From a bacterium (lineage in GTDB: Bacteria > Myxococcota_A > UBA9160 > UBA6930): a stretch of DNA of 62,960 nucleotides. The position numbers and the translations under genes are program-made. Below, one piece after another: positions 18,936 to 27,201 of the stretch. The stretch's first letter is position 1; each line of letters begins with the position of its first letter. Under the pieces are notes generated by a model, which was not told the DNA's origin, did not search any database, and saw only the letters and a list, made by a program, of their open reading frames with translations. Location: NCBI GenBank assembly GCA_024226235.1, contig JAAELW010000228.1, forward strand, positions 1 to 62,960. The letters are read 5' to 3'.

Positions 18936-20257
18936 AGCTCACCGGCCTCTCCTTCGACGACATCCCGCCGCTCCACGTCCCCCTCCGTTTCCACATCACG
19001 GCACCGGTCTTCGGACTCCTCGCTGCGTTGTTCCTTCTATGGGAGGGCCCCGAAGCCTGGATGTCCCGTTGGACGACGGGGAGCCTCGGCGCCACACATC
19101 TGTTGACGCTCGGCTTCATGGCGATGGTGATGATCGGATCGCTCTTCCAACTCGTGCCGGTACTCACGGGTCGATCCATCCCTGCGACGAAGTGGGTCGC
19201 ACCCTGGGTACATCTGGGGTTGACCTGTGGCGTCATCGCGTTGACCGTGGCACTGGTTCGGGTCGATCCCGGGATGTTCATCACGGCGATCGCGTTGCTC
19301 GGGGCCGCCTTCGCGGCATTCGTTCCGGCGCTGGTATGGAGGCTCGCCCGCATCCGTGGCGGTGGAGATTCCATCTTCGCGATCCGGCTGGCAGCTGCTT
19401 CCCTGCTGGTGACGATCGGCATGGGCGTCTTCCTGGCCGTGGGACGCGCTTGGCCGGAACTCGAGATTCCATTCCGTAGCTGGACGGATACCCACGTTCT
19501 GTGGGCGCTCTTCGGCTGGGTCCCCCTCCTCGTGATGGGTGTGAGCTACCAGGTCATGCCGATGTTCCACGTCGCGCCGGCCTTCGATTCCCGACTGGCG
19601 CGAGGCATCCCGCTCACGGTCTTCCTTTCACTCGTGCTTCTGGCCCACGCCAGGAGCGACCACCTCGTCACACCCTTTGTCACATGTCTTTGCGCGGCCC
19701 TGCTCGCGTACGCCGCAACCGCATTGCGGGTGCTCGAGAATCGTCGCCGCAAGAGGGCCGATCCGATGATCAGCTTCTGGAGGATCGCGTTGGCCAGCCT
19801 CACGCTGGCGACCGTGACACTCTGGCTTTCGATGGCGACACCGGTCCGAATCACATTGTTGCCCGAGAGCGGCGCGCCTCTGCTGACGGGCGCACTGATG
19901 ATCTTCGGCTTCGCGTGCTCGATGATGATCGGAATGCTGCAGAAAATCGTGCCCTTCTTGATCTTCTTGCATCTCCAACGCCAGGCACTCGGAAAACCAG
20001 CCGCGATGATGCAGATCCCGGCCACGAACGAATTGATCTCCGATCGGGCTGCGCTCTGGCAGCTTCGGCTCCACCTCTGCGCCTGTGTCGGAATCCTGGT
20101 CGCATTGGCCTGGCCGACGATCGGCCGACTGGCCGCGCTCCTGCTCGCTCTCGATTTCGGCTGGCTGCTACGCAGCCTGATTCTCGCTGCGGGAGAGTAC
20201 CGGCGGCGGGCCAGCGCAATCGAGGCAGAGCCCGACCCGATGGCCTCCGGCACCTAG
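18932..20257 (+). CDS. Polytopic membrane protein, NnrS/heme-copper oxidase subunit I-like
   Basis: TTG start overlapping upstream TGA (TTGA); about 12 TMs with THLLTLGFMAMVMIGSLFQLVPVLTGR, TDTHVLWALFGWVP. Confidence 0.7.
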   Translation: MKLTGLSFDDIPPLHVPLRFHITAPVFGLLAALFLLWEGPEAWMSRWTTGSLGATHLLTLGFMAMVMIGSLFQLVPVLTGRSIPATKWVAPWVHLGLTCGVIALTVALVRVDPGMFITAIALLGAAFAAFVPALVWRLARIRGGGDSIFAIRLAAASLLVTIGMGVFLAVGRAWPELEIPFRSWTDTHVLWALFGWVPLLVMGVSYQVMPMFHVAPAFDSRLARGIPLTVFLSLVLLAHARSDHLVTPFVTCLCAALLAYAATALRVLENRRRKRADPMISFWRIALASLTLATVTLWLSMATPVRITLLPESGAPLLTGALMIFGFACSMMIGMLQKIVPFLIFLHLQRQALGKPAAMMQIPATNELISDRAALWQLRLHLCACVGILVALAWPTIGRLAALLLALDFGWLLRSLILAAGEYRRRASAIEAEPDPMASGT

Positions 20258-20319
20258 CAATAACGCGCCCCTCGAAGAAGGTCTGTTCCGGCCGCCGCGC
20301 GAGACCCATGTCGACGGCG

Positions 20320-21465
20320 TCAGGCTCCCCGATCCTGGAGCCATCCCGCCACCAGGTCCGCCACCACCTCTCGTGCATTCCCAGGCCTCTGCAGGTAGTG
20401 GTCTCCGGGGATGAACTCGAGGGTCTTGTCCTCGGCCGCCAGATTGTCGTGAAGAGTGTGAGCGTCCACCGGAAAGACCCCCGTATCCGCCATGCTCTGG
20501 ACGACCAACGAAGGCACCCGAATCCGCTCGAGATGCGGCACCGCCCGACATTGGGAATGCGAGAGGCTCCACATCGAGAGCCAGGTACGGATGGTGTTCG
20601 AATTGCCGATGCCGAACGGGCTGTAGTTGAAGACTTTCGGTGGCCCCAGGTAGCAGACCCCGACCTCCCGATCGTTCGGATCGAGGGATCCATCGAGCAA
20701 TCGCGGGTCTGCCCAGGCCCGGTGCAGGTTGAAGATCCGATCCAGGCAGCCCTCGGCACGGACCCGCTCCAGCTCTTCCAGGGCCCAGGCCGTGATGCGC
20801 TCGTTCCGCGCGACCTGGGCGGCCCGGTAGCGCTGGATGAAGGCCTCCGAATAGGGCGGACCGTTCTCCGGGTTGTACATGTCCAGCGCGGGATCCACCG
20901 AGGCCGGATCCGTCTCGTCGGTGACGGACGGATCGAACCAATCCGTCAGCACCTCGGGGCGGCCAGGGTGGGCATTCGTCGAGACGTAGAGATCACACGG
21001 CGAGAGATCCTGCACCGCGTCCGATACCGGTGCACCCAGCAGGGGCCTCAGGTTCGGATCTGCCGCCTGGGATTGATAGGCGGCCATCAGCGACCCGCCG
21101 CCGGAGTTCCCCAGCAACACCACCGTCTCGGCTCCCGCCTCCTCGCGGAGCCAGCGCACTCCGACGCCGATATCCACCAGCGCATTGTCCAGCGTGAAAG
21201 CGTATTCCAGGCCGCGAAATCGGGTATTCCAGCCGAGGAAGCCGTAGCCCCGAGCAGCCATCAGCTCGCCCATGTAGTGCTCGGAGAAGTCCACATTGTA
21301 ATGCGTGGCAATGATGGCGGTCCTGGGCCGACTCCCTTGCGCGTGGTGATAGACCCCTTGGGTGGGCATGTAGCCGGCGCCATTCCGACCCGCCGTAGGG
21401 GACGGAAGGGAAACGAATTGTCTTTCGATCGAATCCAACGGGGACTCCCGTGTCTGGCAACTCAT
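20320..21465 (-). CDS. Alpha/beta hydrolase
   Basis: AIIATHYNVDFSEHYMGELMAARGYGFLGWNTRFRG, VVLLGNSGGGSLMAAYQ; C-terminal PGDHYL. Confidence 0.8.
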   Translation of the reverse strand: MSCQTRESPLDSIERQFVSLPSPTAGRNGAGYMPTQGVYHHAQGSRPRTAIIATHYNVDFSEHYMGELMAARGYGFLGWNTRFRGLEYAFTLDNALVDIGVGVRWLREEAGAETVVLLGNSGGGSLMAAYQSQAADPNLRPLLGAPVSDAVQDLSPCDLYVSTNAHPGRPEVLTDWFDPSVTDETDPASVDPALDMYNPENGPPYSEAFIQRYRAAQVARNERITAWALEELERVRAEGCLDRIFNLHRAWADPRLLDGSLDPNDREVGVCYLGPPKVFNYSPFGIGNSNTIRTWLSMWSLSHSQCRAVPHLERIRVPSLVVQSMADTGVFPVDAHTLHDNLAAEDKTLEFIPGDHYLQRPGNAREVVADLVAGWLQDRGA

Positions 21466-21475
21466 CCGGGGAACT

Positions 21476-22141
21476 TCACTCGCCCAGAGGCTCGGCCTCC
21501 GCAAACATGCTCCGATACAGGACCCGAGCCATGGTCTCGATTGCGACCTCATCCGGCAGGGATACGCGATCCGCTTCCCCCCCTTCGATCAACCAGACGT
21601 AGCAGAAGTAGTCCATCATCGAGCCCAGCGCCGAAGCCGTGGCCTCGGGCTCGGGGTTGTGCGCCAGCCCTGCCTGCTCGAGGGCGCGGATGCCCGCAGC
21701 GATCTTCTTGCGCGCATCGAAGCGGATCTCTCGCCAACGTCGTGCGAAGTGCTCGTCCTGCATCGAAGCCTGGAAGATTGCCGCAAGCTCTGCAGAATGC
21801 GCCCTGCAGCTACTCCAGTGGACCGCACACATGTCCCGAATCACTTCGAAGGGTTCGGGCCGCGTCAAGTCGAGCTCGGTCAGGCGAGTCTCGATTTCTG
21901 TCTTGAAATCCTCGGCCATCTGCTCCAACACCTCTTGCTTGTTCGCGAAGTAGGTGTAGAAGGATCCCAGCGCGCGATCGGCTTCACGCGTGATGTCCGA
22001 GATCTTGGTATTCGCATAGCCCTGGCTCTGGAAGAGCCGACGCGCTGCGGCGAGCAGTGCCGCACGACTGCGAACGCCACGGGCAGTCAGCAGTGTTCCG
22101 TCCGCCGGAAGAGCCGGCGCGCCTCCACGTTCCGACGTCAT
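21476..22141 (-). CDS. TetR/AcrR family transcriptional regulator
   Basis: RAALLAAARRLFQSQGYANTKISDITREADRALGSFYTYFANKQEVL. Confidence 0.92.
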   Translation of the reverse strand: MTSERGGAPALPADGTLLTARGVRSRAALLAAARRLFQSQGYANTKISDITREADRALGSFYTYFANKQEVLEQMAEDFKTEIETRLTELDLTRPEPFEVIRDMCAVHWSSCRAHSAELAAIFQASMQDEHFARRWREIRFDARKKIAAGIRALEQAGLAHNPEPEATASALGSMMDYFCYVWLIEGGEADRVSLPDEVAIETMARVLYRSMFAEAEPLGE

Positions 22142-22166
22142 TGGATTCCCGAAACTCCCCGGCGGC

Positions 22167-22718
22167 CTAGACGAGCTTCCCGATGGAGTCCTCTTTACGC
22201 GTCTCTTCCGGAATCTCGCTGGCCGGCAGCCGAAGCAAGCGAAGGGCTTCTTCCTCGGATTGCTCGAAACCCTTCGGGTCCGTCGTGACGCAGTACTCCA
22301 CCATGATGCCGTTGGGATCCATCAGATAGATCGAGGTACACCAGCCGTGGTCGACCTGCATGATCTGCTCGATGCCACGCTCGTGCAGCTGTTTCGTCTT
22401 CACCTCGAGTTCTTCGATCGTGTCCAGGCGGAAGGCGATGTGGTTCACCCAGGGCGGGAGCCCGAGCCCCGTCGAGATGTCGGTCTTGAAGTCCGGCTCC
22501 TCTCCGACCCCTTCGACCTGGAAGAAGGCAAGGGCTTCACCGCCACCCATTCCGAAGAAGAAGTGCCGGAAGTGGCCATCGCCCTGCCGGTGGTTCTCGG
22601 TGCGAAGCAGCGGCATGCCGAGCTTCTGCGTGTAGAACTCATAGGTCGCTTCCGGGTCGCGCGTCGCATACGCCACATGGTGGGCACCCTTGGATTGGAG
22701 GTCGCTCGGACTCGACAT
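22167..22718 (-). CDS. VOC/glyoxalase-bleomycin resistance dioxygenase family protein
   Basis: GAHHVAYATRDPEATYEFYTQKLGMPLLRTE; YLMDPNGIMVEYC. Confidence 0.88.
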   Translation of the reverse strand: MSSPSDLQSKGAHHVAYATRDPEATYEFYTQKLGMPLLRTENHRQGDGHFRHFFFGMGGGEALAFFQVEGVGEEPDFKTDISTGLGLPPWVNHIAFRLDTIEELEVKTKQLHERGIEQIMQVDHGWCTSIYLMDPNGIMVEYCVTTDPKGFEQSEEEALRLLRLPASEIPEETRKEDSIGKLV

Positions 22719-22780
22719 GGACTTCTCTCCGATATTGAGGCTCGCCGCAGGCTCGAGCGGCCCCTGGACCCTACTCGGAG

Positions 22781-22818
22781 TTGAATCTGATTTCAATAAG
22801 AGTTGAAATTATGTTCAA
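22781..22818. promoter_or_regulatory. Two tandem TTGAA-N6-TTCAA dyads spaced 22 bp
   Basis: TTGAATCTGATTTCAA (22781-22796) and TTGAAATTATGTTCAA (22803-22818) in an AT-rich spot upstream of VOC-TetR-hydrolase genes. Confidence 0.6.
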
Positions 22819-23291
22819 TTCAAATCCTGTTCAATTCTATTGGACCCCGGGGCGGGATCCGTTTCGACCGGGAGTCCCTCCTGCTTCCAGCTCCCCATAT
22901 GGCCTTCCAGGAACAACACCTGGCGATCGCTGGCGAGCCAGAGCAGCGCTCGGGCGATCCGCGCGCGGGGTCCGTGCTCGCAGTAGACCACGACGGGCCT
23001 GCTGAGATCGTCGGATGCCTCGTCGATCTCATCCGCAGCACCGAGCAGGCTGTAGAAGGGAAGGTGAATCGCTCCGGGAACATGCGAAGCCTCGTATTCG
23101 CCTTGCGATCGCACGTCCACGATCTGCGGCGCACCGCCGGCCTGGATCTGCTCCCACAACTCGGTCCGGGCCAGATGGTCTGCGCATCCGATCGACACGA
23201 GAAGACAGGCCGAGAGCACCGCGACGGCCCCTCTGTTGCCCGGCGATCTCACGAGGGGCAGGTCTTCACCGCAAGAGGTCAGGAGCCGCAT
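22815..23291 (-). CDS. Rhodanese-domain lipoprotein
   Basis: LLVSIGC lipobox; QIVDVRSQGEYEASHVPGAIHLPF, VVVYCEHGPRARIA. Confidence 0.85.
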   Translation of the reverse strand: MRLLTSCGEDLPLVRSPGNRGAVAVLSACLLVSIGCADHLARTELWEQIQAGGAPQIVDVRSQGEYEASHVPGAIHLPFYSLLGAADEIDEASDDLSRPVVVYCEHGPRARIARALLWLASDRQVLFLEGHMGSWKQEGLPVETDPAPGSNRIEQDLN

Positions 23292-23848
23292 CAGTCGCCT
23301 AGAAACGCCCGAACGGCCTGTTCGATGGAAACCTTGGTGATTCCCGCTCGCCGTCCGACAGCGAGCGCTTCATCGACACTCATCTCGTGCCTGGCGGCCA
23401 GATGGGTCGCGAGCCAGCCCCCCACGCGGTTGGAGCTTGCGCAGTGCACGAGGATCTCCTCACTGTGGTGCTGCTTCACGAGGGATTCGATCTCATCGAA
23501 GACCGCTTTGTCGAAAGGCGCACCACGAACCGGAACGCTGTAGTAGGTCATGCCCAGTGCCTCGACCGCGGACTTCTCGTCCCAGGCGTGTTCGGATGGG
23601 TCGCGAAGGTTGATCACCACGGCGACACCCTCGGCCTTCGCCTTCTCCATCCCGGCTTGATCCGGCTGGCCGGCAAACCAGAGGTGGTGCAGATGCATCA
23701 CGTTGGAGACACTGCCCCAGGTCACCGGCCCCTCGACCTCGTCCGGCGATACCGTTGCCTCGGCAAGCGCACCGGCGCACAGCCAGACACTTGCGGTCAC
23801 GATCAATACAGCCCGGAGAACCCGGAGCTTTCGGGGACTCGGCTTCAC
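23291..23848 (-). CDS. Exported dual-specificity/tyrosine phosphatase-like (Blh-type) protein
   Basis: Signal peptide; WFAGQPDQAGMEKAKAEGVAVVINLRDPSE, ILVHCASSNRVGG; stop overlaps next ATG (TGATG). Confidence 0.8.
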   Translation of the reverse strand: MKPSPRKLRVLRAVLIVTASVWLCAGALAEATVSPDEVEGPVTWGSVSNVMHLHHLWFAGQPDQAGMEKAKAEGVAVVINLRDPSEHAWDEKSAVEALGMTYYSVPVRGAPFDKAVFDEIESLVKQHHSEEILVHCASSNRVGGWLATHLAARHEMSVDEALAVGRRAGITKVSIEQAVRAFLGD

Positions 23849-23987
23849 AATGGTCTCCTCGTGGTTCGAAGCAACGAGTTTAATCTACGAAATCGGGCCA
23901 GACCCATCGTGACTCCCGATTGGGCTAGCCTGCAGGTCCACCAGCCTCAACCCACCGGCGTCTCCGGCCGGACACAGGAAGAAACCC

Positions 23988-24401
23988 ATGAAGAATGTGA
24001 TCGGCAAGAAGAACATCCTCTTCGGGCTCGTCTATTTTCTCGCCACGCTGGGGGCCGGATTGTTCCTGGCGAACAAGGGACAAGCCGGCGACCCCGCATG
24101 GGCAGAGAGTACGACCAAGCATCTGCTGGCCGTCGCCCATTCGCACGGGAATCTCGAATCCCTTCTCAACATCATCTTCGGCTACCTGATCTGCCGCCTC
24201 GCCGACCCGGGGCTCGGCCTGGCCAAGGTCGGCTCGGTGCTGCTGATCGCCGGCGCGGCGCTCCACTCGGGCACGATCTACCTCGGCGCCGCGGGCCTGG
24301 CGTTCGCCCTGAACTTCACCCCGATCGGGGCCATCTCGATGGTGTTGGGCGTAGCGGTGATGATCCCCATCGTGGCCAAGGGGATCCGCGAGGAAAACTG
24401 A
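23988..24401 (+). CDS. Small polytopic membrane protein, unknown function
   Basis: 137 aa, four hydrophobic segments, good codon bias. Confidence 0.65.
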   Translation: MKNVIGKKNILFGLVYFLATLGAGLFLANKGQAGDPAWAESTTKHLLAVAHSHGNLESLLNIIFGYLICRLADPGLGLAKVGSVLLIAGAALHSGTIYLGAAGLAFALNFTPIGAISMVLGVAVMIPIVAKGIREEN

Positions 24402-24445
24402 ACCGGGGGCGGAAAGGGACGGGATTCGCCGAAATCATCCACGCC

Positions 24446-24946
24446 TCAAGTCCGGGTTTCGCAATGCTCCCGAATCGCCTCGAGGGAGTGCCGTACCACG
24501 GAGGCGGCGGTCGGGCGCCCGATCCATCGCGTGAGAAACCCGCCCAGCAGCCGGACATCACTCCAGAGCAGGAGTTTCGCCGTCAGCTGCGTCCCCGGGG
24601 TTCCATCGGCCTGGGCGCGTTGGTCCAGGCTGTAGGTCTCGTCGAAGCCAAAGGGCCCCAAGCGGATGCGCGAACGGAAGGTCTTGCCCTCGGCGACTTC
24701 CACTGGACAGTCGTGGAGGGTCAGGCGAATCGGCCCCAACTCGTAACGCCAGCGGGTCGTCTGACCGGGTTGCGGGTAGTCGGACGCGATCTCGATGGGG
24801 CCGGCGACCCCGGTATCCCAGACGACGACTTCAGACGGAACCGTCAGTGCACGCCAGACACGGGCAGTGTCGGCTGCAATCGCAACACTCTCGGAGAACT
24901 CGACCACGCTATCCGAAGGGGCTTCCGAATGTTGCACCTGGCCCAT
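24446..24946 (-). CDS. SRPBCC/START-like protein
   Basis: ESVAIAADTARVWRALTVPSEVVVWDTGVAGPIEI. Confidence 0.75.
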   Translation of the reverse strand: MGQVQHSEAPSDSVVEFSESVAIAADTARVWRALTVPSEVVVWDTGVAGPIEIASDYPQPGQTTRWRYELGPIRLTLHDCPVEVAEGKTFRSRIRLGPFGFDETYSLDQRAQADGTPGTQLTAKLLLWSDVRLLGGFLTRWIGRPTAASVVRHSLEAIREHCETRT

Positions 24947-25122
24947 GGAGATTCCTTCCCAAGAAAGCCGATCGCACGGCTGGCAGGTCTTTCGGACGGC
25001 TCCGCCCTGAGCGCAGCGACACAGCATTCCGATCAGAACCAGCATACTGTGAATACCCGCGAGAACACGACTGGCCACCAGATCCGCGGCGCTTACAATG
25101 GGGCGGAGATCAGGAGCCCTGC

Positions 25123-25899
25123 ATGCCCACGAACTCCCCTTACGAAATCTCGGTGACTGAAAGCGGTGCGATCCCCCGCATGTGGGTGCTCGCGATCGGC
25201 GTCTTCTCCTACGTCCTGTTCCTGGGGATCTTCCTCTACCTGATCGGATTCATCGGGGGGTTCATCGTTCCCAAGACCCTCGACTCAGGCGCGCAGGGGC
25301 CCGTGCTCCAGGCGGTGCTGATCAACCTCGGGCTGCTTGGACTGTTCGCGATCCAGCACAGCATCATGGCGAGAACCGGGTTCAAGCAGTGGTTGATCCG
25401 TTTCATTCCGGCACCGCTCGAGCGCAGCCTCTACGTCCTGCTGACCAACCTGATCCTGATTGCGTTGGTCTGGCAGTGGCGCACGTTGCCGGGGATCGTC
25501 TGGGAAACGGAGGGAGCGGCGGCGACCCTGCTGCTGGGCCTGTTCTTCTTGGGCTGGGGCATCGTACTGCTCTCGACCTTCCTGATCGATCACATGGACC
25601 TGTTCGGGATGAAGCAGGCCGTCTTCTTTGCGACGGGACGGCCCTACACGAACCCCGAGTTCAAGGAGATCCTGCTCTACAAGGTCGTCCGGCACCCGCT
25701 GATGCTGGGCTTCCTGGTGACGTTCTGGGCGGCTCCGGTGATGACGATGTCGCGTTTCTTCTTCGCGAGCGTCTGCACCGTCTACATCCTGATCGCGCTG
25801 TACATCGAGGAGCGCACGCTAGTCGAATTGCACGGCGATGATTACCGCGCGTATCAGCAGCGCGTGCGGATGTTGCTACCGATCCCGAGGAGCAGATAG
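25123..25899 (+). CDS. mddA: Methanethiol S-methyltransferase (MddA/NnrU-related membrane methyltransferase)
   Basis: Seen: GFIVPKTLDSG, FAIQHSIMARTGFKQW, IPAPLERSLYVLLTNL, STFLIDHMDLFGMKQ, RHPLMLGFLVTFWAAPVMT, EERTLVELHGDDYRAYQ, as recalled for MddA proteins. Confidence 0.8.
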   Translation: MPTNSPYEISVTESGAIPRMWVLAIGVFSYVLFLGIFLYLIGFIGGFIVPKTLDSGAQGPVLQAVLINLGLLGLFAIQHSIMARTGFKQWLIRFIPAPLERSLYVLLTNLILIALVWQWRTLPGIVWETEGAAATLLLGLFFLGWGIVLLSTFLIDHMDLFGMKQAVFFATGRPYTNPEFKEILLYKVVRHPLMLGFLVTFWAAPVMTMSRFFFASVCTVYILIALYIEERTLVELHGDDYRAYQQRVRMLLPIPRSR

Positions 25900-25923
25900 C
25901 GAAGCAGGGATGGGGCCAGTAGC

Positions 25924-27201
25924 TCAGTCGGGAGCCTCTCCCAATAGATCTGAAGGCAGTCCTACCGAGACAGGGATCGGGCGGTAGAGCCCGAGTTCGT
26001 CGACCAGGCGGCCCAGCACCTCTCCCGCATCACCATCGGGCCCGGCGAACAAGTTGCATACGTAGGTGAACGTCACACGTCCCGGGGCTGACAGTTGGGG
26101 ATGGGCCTTGGCCGCATAGCAAGCGGTGTGCGGGTCGTAGCCACCTGGCTGACTCGGATCGAATTCCGGCATCCGGAACAGTGGGCGCCTGGGAGACCAG
26201 GGGCCGGATAGTGATGGCGCAGTCCGCACCCAGACCGTGTCGGACGCAAGACCCTCGGGAAAGTCGCCCTGCAGACTCGGATGGGCGTAGAGCGAGAGCC
26301 AGACACCTTCGCTCGGCAGGTAGTGCACGCTCATCTCCGTGGCGTCGTCCTGCATCAGGATCTTTGCTCCGAGCGGCCGCAAGCCCGCTTGCCAGTGGCC
26401 ATCGGTCGCCAGGGTTTCGAGACCGGACTCGAGATCCGACCTTCCGGACTCGAGATGGGCCAGGGGCAGGCGCACGAGAATTCGCGGGTAGGATCTCGCC
26501 TGGCGATCCAGGAAGGTGAAGAAGTAGACGTGCTCTTCGTGAACGACCATCGCACTCACGGGCAGCGCCAACGACCCGTGGCTCAGCCGGAGACGTTCGA
26601 ACCGCCACTCCGCGGGGTCCTGCTGCGGATTGGAAATACGGGCGAGTTCGACTCCGGTGAAGCCGAACGGCATCGCCAGGGGGCCGCGCGGAGGTGCGGA
26701 CTCGACTTCGAGCAAACCGATGTACAGGTCCTCCCGGTACGTGAAGCCGTCGAAGAGCCACCACCACTTCCCGGTTTCGCCGCGATCCAGGAACGCTGCG
26801 GCTCCGTCTGGTCCGGTGCCCCAGCGATAGTCAATGGACCAATGCCCCTCGGCATCGCAATGGGATACTGCAATCGAATTGCGGACGAACGCTGCACCGC
26901 GGCGACTCCGCTGATCCGGCTCCCCAACGAACGTGTCGCCGAACAGCCAGAGGCTCCGGCCGGGTGCGAGTGGCACGGAGAAAGCAGCATCGCCGCCGAG
27001 CCAGCCTTGCTGGTAGGGAAAGGCCGGATCGCAATGCGTCGTTTCGGGCGGCGGCAGCGGAGAGAGGCAGCCCGACAGGCCCACACAGGCGAGCGCGACG
27101 AGTGCCGGCCAGCCGATTGCGAATCGAACGTAGAGGGTTTTCACCGGCTCCGAACGTAGCGTGGGCGGGTAGACTGGCAGCATGCGGGTATCCGCCGACA
27201 C
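25924..27201 (-). CDS. DUF4185-like lipoprotein
   Basis: ACVGLSGC lipobox; GGDAAFSVPLAPGRSLWLFGDTFVG, FVRNSIAVS. Confidence 0.7.
   Translation of the reverse strand: MSADTRMLPVYPPTLRSEPVKTLYVRFAIGWPALVALACVGLSGCLSPLPPPETTHCDPAFPYQQGWLGGDAAFSVPLAPGRSLWLFGDTFVGEPDQRSRRGAAFVRNSIAVSHCDAEGHWSIDYRWGTGPDGAAAFLDRGETGKWWWLFDGFTYREDLYIGLLEVESAPPRGPLAMPFGFTGVELARISNPQQDPAEWRFERLRLSHGSLALPVSAMVVHEEHVYFFTFLDRQARSYPRILVRLPLAHLESGRSDLESGLETLATDGHWQAGLRPLGAKILMQDDATEMSVHYLPSEGVWLSLYAHPSLQGDFPEGLASDTVWVRTAPSLSGPWSPRRPLFRMPEFDPSQPGGYDPHTACYAAKAHPQLSAPGRVTFTYVCNLFAGPDGDAGEVLGRLVDELGLYRPIPVSVGLPSDLLGEAPD

Noticed and set aside
19501-21906. 801-aa plus-strand ORF
   Set aside because: Overlaps the NnrS-like gene in another frame and is antisense to the alpha/beta hydrolase and TetR genes; Arg/Pro-rich shadow translation.
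25914-25940. tRNA-like 5' end (GGCCAGTAGCTCAGTCGGGAGC)
   Set aside because: Only the D-arm resembles tRNA; no anticodon arm or GGTTCGAATC-type T-loop follows, and the sequence is the 3' end of the DUF4185-like gene (minus).
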